Position numbers and translations under genes: made by a program. A stretch of 55,522 bases of DNA from Flavobacteriales bacterium UBA7612 (GTDB taxonomy: Bacteria > Bacteroidota > Bacteroidia > Flavobacteriales > Weeksellaceae), in assembly GCA_002484335.1 (NCBI GenBank), contig DLJQ01000018.1, positions 259,085-314,606 on the forward strand, given 5' to 3'. Shown here piece by piece: positions 27,020 through 35,737 of the stretch (positions are counted from its first letter, which is position 1; each line of letters begins with the position of its first letter). Under the pieces are notes generated by a model. It was not told where the DNA came from and did no database searches. It was given only the letters and a program-made list of their open reading frames with translations.

Positions 27020-27964
27020 ATGGAATATAAGATGACGATGGATGCCAAGAACTATTATATTAAGGACAATTTCAAACATTCAGGAATTTTTGAAAGAAAG
27101 GATAATCTATCTGATAATAATGGATTTGATATCACGTTGAATAATATTTTTCTAGAAGGAATTCACTTAAAATGGGGACAATATAAATCCAAAGGAGTTA
27201 AAAGCTATTCCGTAACTCCTGAAAAAGAAACGATAGTTGCACATTTCTGCCTTCAAGGATCCTGTATAAGCGAATCTAAAAATGCACTTAATATCAATAG
27301 AGGAGAATCTATGTTATTTAAGGAAGAAAAAAATGAATATTTATTTCATATGGATGTAGATAATGGGATAGGTGAATTTTTTGAAATTTCTTTCAGTCCT
27401 GAATTTTACACTGCCAATTATTGTGAAGATCATATAACCGATGAAGTGCTAAATGGAAAAGAATTATTTACTTCTTTAACTAAAGATCCTCTTATGTGGA
27501 AAATAATTAAAGAAATGCATCAACGAAAAGATAATTATACTGGTAAGTTAAAACGAGTATATCTAGAATCTAAAGCATCAGAATTATTATTGACTCAAAT
27601 AAGTTGCTTTAGTAAAAAAAACAAATACAACAGAAATCCAAAACTTCAAAAAAATGATGTTGAAGCCATTCACTATGTAAAAGAAATGATCAGTAAAGAC
27701 TTTAATCATTTAACTATTCCCAATCTGGCTTTATCTGCTGGAATAAACCAAACCAAGTTAAAAACAGGCTTTAAGGAAATATTTGGTCAGACTATTTTTG
27801 GATTTTTATTAGATTTGAGAATGAATAAAGCCAAAGAGCTTTTGATTTCTACTGATATTACCATCTCAGAAATAGCAACTATAGTAGGGTACAATTATTC
27901 CCAACATTTTGTCCATGCTTTTAAACGATATTTCGATTGTACTCCTGGTGAATTTAGAAAATAA
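27020..27964 (+). CDS. AraC family regulator (PchR-like)
   Basis: This is a 314-residue transcription regulator. The N-terminal half is a ligand-sensing domain (about 20-190) without strong motifs. The C-terminal 100 residues hold two helix-turn-helix units of AraC/XylS type (TIPNLALSAGINQTKLKTGFKEIFGQTIFGFLLDLRM and ITISEIATIVGYNYSQHFVHAFKRYFDCTPGEFRK). Divergent placement next to a TonB siderophore receptor is typical of PchR-type activators that sense the ferric siderophore. Alternative ATGs at 27032 and 27038 would shorten the N-terminus slightly. An 18-codon frame precedes it (26955-27011). Confidence 0.9.
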   Translation: MEYKMTMDAKNYYIKDNFKHSGIFERKDNLSDNNGFDITLNNIFLEGIHLKWGQYKSKGVKSYSVTPEKETIVAHFCLQGSCISESKNALNINRGESMLFKEEKNEYLFHMDVDNGIGEFFEISFSPEFYTANYCEDHITDEVLNGKELFTSLTKDPLMWKIIKEMHQRKDNYTGKLKRVYLESKASELLLTQISCFSKKNKYNRNPKLQKNDVEAIHYVKEMISKDFNHLTIPNLALSAGINQTKLKTGFKEIFGQTIFGFLLDLRMNKAKELLISTDITISEIATIVGYNYSQHFVHAFKRYFDCTPGEFRK

Positions 27965-28123
27965 TTTTTAATATAAAATATCCGTAAAATTTTTAACTAA
28001 AAAGAACTATAAACTGTACATACCTATCAAAAATAAGAGTCATAATGGAAATCAAACAACTAAATTACAACTTTGCCCCTTTTTTATAAACCGCTCTATA
28101 GTAAAGGTCTTAATCATTTTACC

Positions 28124-28131
28124 TATTTTTG
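28124..28131 (+). promoter_or_regulatory. -7 box for the MutS-like gene
   Basis: TATTTTTG (TAnnTTTG) lies 30 bases before the ATG at 28162. Confidence 0.45.
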
Positions 28132-28161
28132 TATTTATAAATATTTTTTTATAAAAAAACA

Positions 28162-29931
28162 ATGAACCATTACCATTCTATAGAAGAAAACTTAACAAAT
28201 CAACATTCCATTTTAAAATCAAAAAAAAGTAAAATAAGCACCATAAGACTTATCACCTTCATTATTTCAATTATTTTATTTACATATTATATATTAACTA
28301 GCAATAACTTACCGTTATACATTTCAAGTATTACTTTCATTATATTTATCATCTTAGTCATCAAAGCTTCTAAACTAAGTACAGATTTAAATTATATAGA
28401 GCAAGCATTAGAAATTATAAAAGAAATAAAAGCAGATACAACAATAGATTTATATACAGAAGATAATATTTCCTATAACAATGTCTACAATAAAGATTTG
28501 GATATATTAGAAGGAAACTCTCTTTTTAATAGAATAAATAAAACCCAAACAAAAATTGGAAATTCTAAATTAAAAGATTTCTTATCAAATTTAGTTTTAA
28601 ATAAAACTGAAATTACAGAACGACAACAATCATTTTCAGAAATTGGTAAAAAACATGAGTGGATTGTAAAATTTCTTACGTTTACAAAACGTTTGAATAT
28701 GAACCAAGAAAATCTTTTTGTGTTCGAAAATCGTGTATTTCATAACCAATCCATCAAATACATTCCAATCGTAATCAGTACAATTAACATTATTATTTTT
28801 ATTGGTTTAGCTTGTATTGGTTTTCCAAAAGAACTTGTTTTCTATTGGATTATAGGTGCTGTAATTATTGGTTTTATCATAGGACAAATCTTTGGTAAAC
28901 AATTGGCAAAAGTAAGTGCTTATACAAATTTGAAAGCTGATGAATTAAGTAATCTATATGAAGTTTTTAATCATATTGAGAACGAAAAATTTGAGACAAA
29001 AAACAATACAAATATCCAAGATGTATTTACAAAGCCACTTATAGCATCTAAACTTGTAAAAACAATATCTAGCAGTAAAGAAACCTTAGATGCTTCTACA
29101 TTTCCCATTGTTGGATTTTTATTAAACACCTTCTTTTTATGGCGATTATATTATTCATTACAATTCGAAAATGAAGTACAAAAAACTGTTCATCTAATAC
29201 AACCTTGGTTAAATGAACTTGCCAAACTAGAAGCTTATGTTTCATTTGCAATTTTTAATGACAAACATGAACATTTTACATTTCCAGAAATCAATAACAA
29301 TCCTTATCATTTGGCAATTATCAACGGTTTTCATCCTTTATTAGATGAAAAAATAGCTGTAAAAAATAGTTTTGAAAATAATAGACCAAATAATATCGCA
29401 ATTATTACAGGAGCAAACATGGCTGGTAAAAGTACTTTTCTACGAACTGTTGGTTGCAATCTTGTTCTTGCTATGAATGGTGCAAAGGTAAGTGCAGAAA
29501 AAATGTCTTTTTTCCCGATGGATTTATTTACAAGTATTAGAACGGTAGATAATCTTTCTTCGGGTGATTCCTATTTTAAAAATGAAATTAATAAATTAAA
29601 AATTCTAATTGACCGATTAGAAAATGATAAACCACAATACATTATTCTTGATGAAATTTTAAAAGGAACAAACTCTCAAGATAAATTAATTGGTTCTCAA
29701 AAATTTTTAGAAAAATTGATAAAAAATTCAACGAAATTAATTGGTTTTATCGCTACACACGATTTAGAATTGACTAAAATGGAAGAAGAATTTCCAGAAA
29801 ATATTATAAACTATTCTTTTGAACTAAAAAACAAAGACAACAACTATTATTCTGATTATAAATTAAGAAAAGGAACCACAAAAATGATGAATGCTATATT
29901 TCTAATGAAACAATTCAGAATTATAGATTAA
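28162..29931 (+). CDS. Membrane-anchored MutS-family ATPase
   Basis: This is a 589-residue protein whose C-terminal third is a MutS-type ABC ATPase: Walker A GANMAGKS (417-424), FTSIRTVDNLSSGDSYFKNEINKL, Walker B YIILDEILKGTNSQDK and the switch THD. The N-terminal mismatch-recognition domain of true MutS is missing. Instead there are two hydrophobic helices at about 28-72 and another pair at about 198-240, so the protein should sit in the membrane. The middle resembles the MutS core/lever region. It is therefore unlikely to be the mismatch-repair MutS itself; its role is unknown. It is monocistronic with its own -7 box. Confidence 0.85.
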   Translation: MNHYHSIEENLTNQHSILKSKKSKISTIRLITFIISIILFTYYILTSNNLPLYISSITFIIFIILVIKASKLSTDLNYIEQALEIIKEIKADTTIDLYTEDNISYNNVYNKDLDILEGNSLFNRINKTQTKIGNSKLKDFLSNLVLNKTEITERQQSFSEIGKKHEWIVKFLTFTKRLNMNQENLFVFENRVFHNQSIKYIPIVISTINIIIFIGLACIGFPKELVFYWIIGAVIIGFIIGQIFGKQLAKVSAYTNLKADELSNLYEVFNHIENEKFETKNNTNIQDVFTKPLIASKLVKTISSSKETLDASTFPIVGFLLNTFFLWRLYYSLQFENEVQKTVHLIQPWLNELAKLEAYVSFAIFNDKHEHFTFPEINNNPYHLAIINGFHPLLDEKIAVKNSFENNRPNNIAIITGANMAGKSTFLRTVGCNLVLAMNGAKVSAEKMSFFPMDLFTSIRTVDNLSSGDSYFKNEINKLKILIDRLENDKPQYIILDEILKGTNSQDKLIGSQKFLEKLIKNSTKLIGFIATHDLELTKMEEEFPENIINYSFELKNKDNNYYSDYKLRKGTTKMMNAIFLMKQFRIID

Positions 29932-29945
29932 TTAATTATTTTTTT

Positions 29946-30033
29946 GGGCGTTTCCTTTCAGGTCGGGCTTTTCGTTGCAATCTTTTTCTGAAGAAAAAAG
30001 GATTTCCACTTCAATCCCTAACGCAAATAGCGT
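29946..30033 (-). repeat. Palindromic intergenic repeat, copy 3 (inverted)
   Basis: On the plus strand this begins GGGCGTTTCC, continues with GTCGGGCTTTTCG and AATCTTTTT, then GGATTTCCACTTCAATCC, and ends with a small AACGC/GCGTT hairpin. It is the reverse complement of copies 1, 2 and 4. It lies in a convergent spacer beyond the terminator of the phosphatase gene. Confidence 0.75.
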
Positions 30034-30037
30034 TATT

Positions 30038-30078
30038 AAAAAAAAGCCTTGAACTATAAATTCAAGGCTATATTTTTT
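30038..30078. terminator. Bidirectional terminator
   Basis: AGCCTTGAA (30045-30053) pairs with TTCAAGGCT (30061-30069). It is preceded by an A-run and followed by a T-run, so it can stop both the phosphatase gene and transcripts coming from the MutS-like gene. Confidence 0.85.
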
Positions 30079-30914
30079 TATTTTTTAGATGGCATATCTT
30101 TCGCCGCATTGTAAATAATAGAGTCTCTTTGATCTTGAGTTAAATCATATTTATAATTAAACATTGCCGATTCCCAATCTCCATAACCAACATTTGGTAA
30201 AACAATAAAACGTTTTCCAAATTCAGCTTTCAATGTTTCAACTGCTGCAGCTCTCTCCTTTTCTGATTTATGATTATCAAATAAAGATGAAAAATCTGTT
30301 AAACTATCACCTAGAAGTAAAACAATGTCGAAGTTTTTAGCAATATCCTGACGACGATTTTCTTTACTACTTTCTTTACTTCTTAAAATTAAATGATCAT
30401 CTCCTTGTAATGGATAATTGTATTTTTTAAGATTAGCTAAAGTCCCTGCTCTTTCTTCGTTAAAACGATTCGTTACATAAAAAATATTTACACCTTTACT
30501 CGCTGCATAATTAAAGAAATCTAATGAACCTGCTAATGGAGTTGCAACACCTTTAGCTGTCCAATTAGACCAACTTTCTTGTGTCCACATTTTTCCTTGT
30601 TTTGCCATTTCTACAGCATAATAAGAATTATCTAAAAATGTTTCATCTATATCTGTTACAATTGCAAGTGGTTTATCTCCTTTTTTTGAAATAGCTTCAT
30701 CTAAACGGAATTTTGCAATATTAAAAGCCTGTTGACTTAATGCTTGATACTCTGCTGCATGTTGCTGATAAAATGCTGAATAAATTTTACCATCTGCTTG
30801 CACATTATGATAAGATTTTGTATTCGATTGATTTTCTGTAGCAACTTTTGGAGTTTGACATGCTGTAAATCCAAAAAGGATTAAGCCTCCAAGCATCATG
30901 TGTATATTTTTCAT
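30078..30914 (-). CDS. 5'-nucleotidase, lipoprotein e(P4) family
   Basis: This is an outer-membrane-type acid phosphatase of the class C (DDDD) HAD family, 278 residues. The lipoprotein signal ends FTAC (Cys19). The catalytic pair is Asp88/Asp90 in VTDIDETFLDNS, and the second acidic pair lies in LLLGDSLTDFS. In Haemophilus, e(P4) dephosphorylates NMN and other nucleotides to allow NAD precursor uptake. The same scavenging role is plausible here but not shown by neighbours. It is monocistronic, with a -7 box at 30936-30943. Confidence 0.9.
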   Translation of the reverse strand: MKNIHMMLGGLILFGFTACQTPKVATENQSNTKSYHNVQADGKIYSAFYQQHAAEYQALSQQAFNIAKFRLDEAISKKGDKPLAIVTDIDETFLDNSYYAVEMAKQGKMWTQESWSNWTAKGVATPLAGSLDFFNYAASKGVNIFYVTNRFNEERAGTLANLKKYNYPLQGDDHLILRSKESSKENRRQDIAKNFDIVLLLGDSLTDFSSLFDNHKSEKERAAAVETLKAEFGKRFIVLPNVGYGDWESAMFNYKYDLTQDQRDSIIYNAAKDMPSKK

Positions 30915-30935
30915 AAAAACTTAAATTCTGAAGTG

Positions 30936-30943
30936 CAAAACTA
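30936..30943 (-). promoter_or_regulatory. -7 box for the e(P4)-type phosphatase gene
   Basis: The minus strand reads TAGTTTTG (TAnnTTTG), 21 bases before the start at 30914. Confidence 0.5.
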
Positions 30944-31037
30944 AGCATAAGATATTAAACCCGAAATTTTAATTATTAAATTGATAAAAATATCTTATTA
31001 ATTCATTTGATATTTACAGATTACTTATGAAATAAAT

Positions 31038-31045
31038 TATTTTTG
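31038..31045 (+). promoter_or_regulatory. -7 box for the secreted hypothetical at 31092
   Basis: TATTTTTG (TAnnTTTG) lies 46 bases before the ATG. A TTG at 31007-31009 is slightly too far upstream to be a typical -33 element. Confidence 0.45.
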
Positions 31046-31091
31046 AGAATAATGATATAAAGTATAAATTTGATTAAATATTATAAATCAC

Positions 31092-31853
31092 ATGAAAAGT
31101 ATCTTATCTTTAATTTTACTTGCTACATTATCTACTTCTAATGCACAAGATGTTAGCGATTACAAATATGTTATCGTTCCTCAAGAATTCCCTGATTTTA
31201 AAAAAAATGATTTCAATTTGCCTCCACGATTAAAAACATTTTTAAGAAGAAAAAAATACGAAATTATAGTTGAGGATAACAGTAACAATCGTCCATTAGA
31301 ATTACAAAATAATCCTTGTTTAGCTACAAAAGTAGATTTACAAAATGTAAAAAGTACTTTTAAAAACAAGTTAAAAGTTGTTTTTACAGATTGTAATCAT
31401 TCAGTTGTTGGTGATTTTGAAGGAGTTTCTTCTATTAAAGAATTCGAAAAAGGTTATCAAGAAGCTTTACAAGTTGCCATGAATCAAGTAAAAACTCAAA
31501 GTGCAAAAAATACACCTGTTATTCAAAACTCAAATAACATAATTTCTACAACAACAGATCAAACAGTAACTAATCAAACATCAGCTAATCAAAATATTAA
31601 TCCATATTATAAATTAGATGGTAAAAATTATGAAGTAGCAACAACATCAAATGGTAATTTTGTTTTAATCAATCAAGAAAACTCACAAATTGTTGCTCAG
31701 TTTTACCCTTCAACACAAAAAAATATTTACCACGTAAATATAATTGTTCCAGAAGGAAATTATCAAACAATAGGATATGTTAATGGAAATAATATTATGA
31801 TTGAATACAGAACAGCTTTGAATTCTTGGGAGCTTAAAACTTATACAAAATAA
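31092..31853 (+). CDS. Secreted hypothetical protein
   Basis: This is a 253-residue protein with a signal peptide (MKSILSLILLATLSTSNAQ). Residues about 25-135 form an alpha/beta domain (YKYVIVPQEFPDFKK..., PPRLKTFLRRKKYEIIVED, VDLQNVKSTFKNKLKVVFTDC). A Thr/Asn/Gln-rich linker (about 140-172) follows, and then a small beta domain (YKLDGKNYEVATT to the end). The two Cys residues could form a periplasmic disulfide. I recognise it only as a type often found as a hypothetical protein in Flavobacteriales; the function is unknown. Confidence 0.75.
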   Translation: MKSILSLILLATLSTSNAQDVSDYKYVIVPQEFPDFKKNDFNLPPRLKTFLRRKKYEIIVEDNSNNRPLELQNNPCLATKVDLQNVKSTFKNKLKVVFTDCNHSVVGDFEGVSSIKEFEKGYQEALQVAMNQVKTQSAKNTPVIQNSNNIISTTTDQTVTNQTSANQNINPYYKLDGKNYEVATTSNGNFVLINQENSQIVAQFYPSTQKNIYHVNIIVPEGNYQTIGYVNGNNIMIEYRTALNSWELKTYTK

Positions 31854-31861
31854 GTTTTATA

Positions 31862-31869
31862 TACATTTG
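31862..31869 (+). promoter_or_regulatory. -7 box for the oligopeptidase gene
   Basis: TACATTTG (TAnnTTTG) starts 9 bases after the preceding stop codon and ends 18 bases before the ATG at 31888. The protease gene therefore has its own promoter despite the short gap. Confidence 0.5.
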
Positions 31870-31887
31870 CACTAGAAAATAAAATAT

Positions 31888-33930
31888 ATGCAAGCACCTA
31901 TTGCTAAAAAAATAGAAAAAAAATTAGAGAAACACGGAGATATCAGAATTGATAATTATTATTGGCTGAATGAGCGTGAAAATCCTGAAGTAATTAAGTA
32001 CTTAGAAGAAGAAAATAAATATACTGAAAGCATTTTAAAATCTACAGAAGAATTTCAAGCAAAATTATTCGAAGAAATGAAATCTCGAATAAAAGAAGAT
32101 GATTCGTCTGTTCCATATAAATTAAATGGTTACTGGTATTTAACAGAATTTCAAAAAGGAAAAGAATATCCAATTCATAAACGCAGAAAGGATACATTAG
32201 ATAATAAGGATGAAATATTATTTGATGTTAATCTTATGGCAGAAGGGCATGTTTATTATAATTTAGGTGGAATTTCTGTTTCTCCAGACAACACTTTGTG
32301 TTCTTTTGGAGTTGACAATGTGTCTCGACGTATTTATACAATTCAAATTAAAGATCTAAAAACAGGTCAATTATTAGATGATAAAATAGAAAATACTACT
32401 GGAGGTTCTGTTTGGTCTGCTGATAATGAAACTCTTTTTTATACTAGAAAAGATGATACTTTACGTGCATACCAGATTTGGAAACATAAATTAGGAACTT
32501 CATCTTCTGATGATGTTTTAGTTTTTGAAGAAAAAGATGATACATTTTCAGTTTATATCTATAAATCAAAATCTAGAGATTATATCATTATAGGTTCTTC
32601 TTCTACTGTTTCTGATGAATATCGTTTTATTCCATCAAATGAACCAGATACTGAATTTAAAATTTTTCAGAAGCGTGAACGTGATTTAGAATATTCTATC
32701 GAACATTTTGGAGATAAATTTTATATTCAGACCAATAAAGATGATGCTTTTAATTTCAAATTAATGAAAACATCAATCAATACTACAGAACAAAATAATT
32801 GGACAGAAGTTATTCCACATCGTGAAGAAGTATTTATTGAAGGTTTTGAGATATTTAAAAATTATTTAGTTGTAGAAGAACGTACAAATGGATTAATCCA
32901 AATGAATATTAAAGCTTGGAATAATTCTCAAGATTATTATTTACCGTTTAGCGAAGAAACATATACTGCTGGTTCTGGAACAAATCCAGATTTTGATACA
33001 GACATTTTACGTTATGGTTATACTTCATTAACAACACCAACTTCTGTAATAGATTTTGATATGAAAAATCAAACTTCCGAAGTTAAAAAAGAACAAATTG
33101 TTTTAGGTGATTTTAATAAAGAAAATTATACATCCGAAAGAATTTGGGCCGAAGCAAGAGATGGAGAAAAAGTTGCAATTTCTTTAGTACATCATAAAGA
33201 TACTAAATTAAGTAAAGATACTCCTCTTCTACTATATGCTTATGGTTCTTATGGATATACTATAGAACCTAATTTTAGTTCTGTACGATTAAGTTTATTG
33301 GATAGAGGTTTTGTTTATGCAATCGCACATATTCGTGGAGGACAATATTTAGGTAGAGAATGGTACGAAGATGGTAAAATGTTAGATAAGAAAAATACTT
33401 TTTTCGATTACATTGATGTTGCAAAGCATCTTATAAATATAAAATATACTTCTTCTGCTCATTTATACGGAATGGGTGGTTCTGCTGGAGGGTTATTAAT
33501 GGGAGCTGTAATAAACTATGAACCAACATTATTTAATGGTATTGTTGCTCAGGTTCCTTTTGTTGATGTTGTTACAACAATGTTAGATGATACAATTCCT
33601 TTAACTACAGGTGAATATGATGAATGGGGAAATCCTAATGATAAAGAATATTATTTTTATATGAAAGAATATTCTCCATATGACAATGTAGAAGAAAAAG
33701 CTTATCCAAACTTATATATTTCTACTGGTTTACATGATTCTCAAGTACAATATTGGGAACCTGCAAAATGGGTTGCTAAATTAAGAGAGCTAAAAACAGA
33801 TGATAATATTTTACTTTTAGATACTAATATGGACACAGGTCATGGAGGAGCATCTGGACGATTTGAGTCACTAAAAGAAGATGCAAAAGAAGATGCTTTC
33901 TTATTCATGTTAGAAGGAATAACAAAATAA
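31888..33930 (+). CDS. ptrB: Oligopeptidase B (S9A serine peptidase)
   Basis: This is a prolyl-oligopeptidase-fold enzyme of 680 residues that cleaves short peptides after basic residues. The N-terminal propeller covers about 70-400 and the alpha/beta hydrolase domain about 410-680. The catalytic triad is Ser532 (GMGGSAGG), Asp617 (GLHDSQVQYW) and His652 (DTGHGGASGRF), the same numbering as I recall for E. coli oligopeptidase B. There is no signal peptide, so it should be cytosolic. It has its own promoter and is followed by a perfect palindromic terminator. Confidence 0.9.
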   Translation: MQAPIAKKIEKKLEKHGDIRIDNYYWLNERENPEVIKYLEEENKYTESILKSTEEFQAKLFEEMKSRIKEDDSSVPYKLNGYWYLTEFQKGKEYPIHKRRKDTLDNKDEILFDVNLMAEGHVYYNLGGISVSPDNTLCSFGVDNVSRRIYTIQIKDLKTGQLLDDKIENTTGGSVWSADNETLFYTRKDDTLRAYQIWKHKLGTSSSDDVLVFEEKDDTFSVYIYKSKSRDYIIIGSSSTVSDEYRFIPSNEPDTEFKIFQKRERDLEYSIEHFGDKFYIQTNKDDAFNFKLMKTSINTTEQNNWTEVIPHREEVFIEGFEIFKNYLVVEERTNGLIQMNIKAWNNSQDYYLPFSEETYTAGSGTNPDFDTDILRYGYTSLTTPTSVIDFDMKNQTSEVKKEQIVLGDFNKENYTSERIWAEARDGEKVAISLVHHKDTKLSKDTPLLLYAYGSYGYTIEPNFSSVRLSLLDRGFVYAIAHIRGGQYLGREWYEDGKMLDKKNTFFDYIDVAKHLINIKYTSSAHLYGMGGSAGGLLMGAVINYEPTLFNGIVAQVPFVDVVTTMLDDTIPLTTGEYDEWGNPNDKEYYFYMKEYSPYDNVEEKAYPNLYISTGLHDSQVQYWEPAKWVAKLRELKTDDNILLLDTNMDTGHGGASGRFESLKEDAKEDAFLFMLEGITK

Positions 33931-33933
33931 TTA

Positions 33934-33965
33934 AAAAGGCTATCTAATTAATTAGATAGCCTTTT
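33934..33965. terminator. Perfectly palindromic bidirectional terminator
   Basis: The 32 bases are a perfect palindrome, AAAAGGCTATCTAATT followed by its complement. It separates the convergent oligopeptidase and NADH dehydrogenase genes. Confidence 0.9.
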
Positions 33966-33984
33966 ATAATCTTAAAAGAAAAAT

Positions 33985-35331
33985 TTAAGCTTGCTTAACT
34001 TCTTCTTCCTCCTTATTTCTATTTTTTGGAAAACGTCTGTATTCCTTTATATTAAATCTAAAATCTTTTTTAGTTGGACGAACAATTATACGTAATGAAG
34101 AATCATTTGTAAAATATGTTTGAGCCCAGTTTAAGAAAATAGCTAGTTTATTTCTTACTGTTAAAATTAACATTAAATGTAAAAACATCCATGTAAACCA
34201 AGCAAATCTTCCCGAAAAAGAAAATTTAGGTAAATCTACAACAGCTTTTCTTTTACCAATAGTAGCCATAGATCCTGGATCATCATATTCAAATAAAGTT
34301 AATTTATCTTCAGAAACTCCATTTCCTATTTTTTCAAAATTCTTAGCTAATTGTACAGCTTGATCACCAGCTACACGAGCTAATTGAGGATGACCATGTG
34401 GATATTTAGGTGTTTCCATTGATGCAATATCACCAATTGCAAAAATATTTTTACTACCTACAACTTTAGAAGTTCTGTCAACTTTTAGACGATTACCACG
34501 TTGTAATTCCTCTCTTGTAACAACACCTTCAGGAACATTACCCATTACACCAGCAGCCCAAATAATATTACGTGTATTAATTGAACGACCATCAGCTAAA
34601 GATAATTTTTTTCCATCATAATCAGTAACTCGTCCATCTGTCCAAACATTTACTCCCATATTCGTCAAATATTCATAAGACTTTTTATGAGCTAAATCAG
34701 ACATTGGCCCTAGTAAATTTGGACTTCCCTCAATTAAATAAATGTTTAATTTAGAAAAATCTAAATCTGGATAATCCTTAGGAAGGATAAATTTTTTCAT
34801 TTGCGAAATCGCACCTGAAAGTTCAACACCTGTTGGTCCTCCACCTACAATCACAATATTCATGATTTCTTCCAACTCTTCAGGAGTTTGTGCAGTGTAT
34901 GCACTCTCAAAATTAGTTAACAAACGATTTTTAAGCGTTAAAGCTTCGTTTGTTGACTTCATCGGGAATGATAGTTCCTCAATTTGTTTGTTGCCAAAGA
35001 AATTTGTGGTACATCCCATTGCAACAACTAAATAGTCATAAGAAAAATCTCCAATTGTAGTTTCAACTTCATTTTTTTCTTGATTAATTCCTGTAACTTC
35101 TGCCAAACGTACGCTTACATTTTTACTGTTTTGAAAAACTTTACGTATTGGGAATGAAATATCACTCGCATTAATTGCTGCAGTTGCTACCTGATAAAAA
35201 AGAGGTTGAAATTGATGGTAATTATAGCGATCAATAAGTGTAACAGAAAAGTGTGGGTTATTATTTAATTTACGGGCTAATTTAAGTCCGGCAAATCCAG
35301 CACCTAAAATGACAATCTTTTTCTTTTCCAA
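33985..35331 (-). CDS. ndh: Type II NADH dehydrogenase (NDH-2)
   Basis: This single-subunit flavoenzyme passes electrons from NADH to quinone without pumping protons. The 448 residues hold the FAD motif VILGAGFAGLKLA (about 6-18), the NAD motif IVIVGGGPTGVELSG (about 161-175) and the FAD/quinone segment IFAIGDIASM. A hydrophobic C-terminal hairpin (FAWFTWMFLHLMLILTVRNKL) anchors it to the membrane, as in other bacterial NDH-2 proteins. The start is a TTG at 35331; a stop lies two codons upstream in frame, and no ATG is available nearby. It is monocistronic. Confidence 0.9.
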   Translation of the reverse strand: MEKKKIVILGAGFAGLKLARKLNNNPHFSVTLIDRYNYHQFQPLFYQVATAAINASDISFPIRKVFQNSKNVSVRLAEVTGINQEKNEVETTIGDFSYDYLVVAMGCTTNFFGNKQIEELSFPMKSTNEALTLKNRLLTNFESAYTAQTPEELEEIMNIVIVGGGPTGVELSGAISQMKKFILPKDYPDLDFSKLNIYLIEGSPNLLGPMSDLAHKKSYEYLTNMGVNVWTDGRVTDYDGKKLSLADGRSINTRNIIWAAGVMGNVPEGVVTREELQRGNRLKVDRTSKVVGSKNIFAIGDIASMETPKYPHGHPQLARVAGDQAVQLAKNFEKIGNGVSEDKLTLFEYDDPGSMATIGKRKAVVDLPKFSFSGRFAWFTWMFLHLMLILTVRNKLAIFLNWAQTYFTNDSSLRIIVRPTKKDFRFNIKEYRRFPKNRNKEEEEVKQA

Positions 35332-35634
35332 AATTCACTTTTTTGTAAAAGTACGAACAAACACGTAATTTCTAAAAATTAGTTTACAATTTATCTAAAA
35401 TGCTAACTATTTTCTAACATATCGAACTGATTATTAGATTTTTTTAAAAACATGATTTATATCATGTTTAATAAATCCTAATATAAATCATTGATTAATC
35501 TAATTATTCTATTATTTTAACTTATAATCATTACTGTAATACATAATTATAAATGATAATTTATTACAAACCAATATTCAAAATAATATTTTATACAAAT
35601 ACATTGTAATCTATAAAATACTCTTAATTTTGCA
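35332..35634. other. AT-rich spacer with perfect inverted repeat
   Basis: This is the first part of the 406-bp gap between ndh and the MFS gene. Within it AAACATGAT (35448-35456) and ATCATGTTT (35461-35469) form a perfect 9-bp inverted repeat. Without a T-run on its 3' side it looks more like a protein-binding site than a terminator. No gene is visible. Confidence 0.4.
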
Positions 35635-35642
35635 TTCTTTAT
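35635..35642 (+). promoter_or_regulatory. -7 box for the MFS gene at 35738
   Basis: TAATTTTG (TAnnTTTG) predicts a leader of about 90 bases. The leader contains a minimal upstream frame of four codons and a stop (ATG at 35701). A TTG lies at 35604-35606. Confidence 0.45.
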
Positions 35643-35737
35643 TTCTTTTTTTTAAGAAAAACTAATTAAATTATTACAATTAATAAATTCTCGTGCTAAA
35701 ATGAAAATTTATTAATTAGTAAACAAAAACAATAAAA

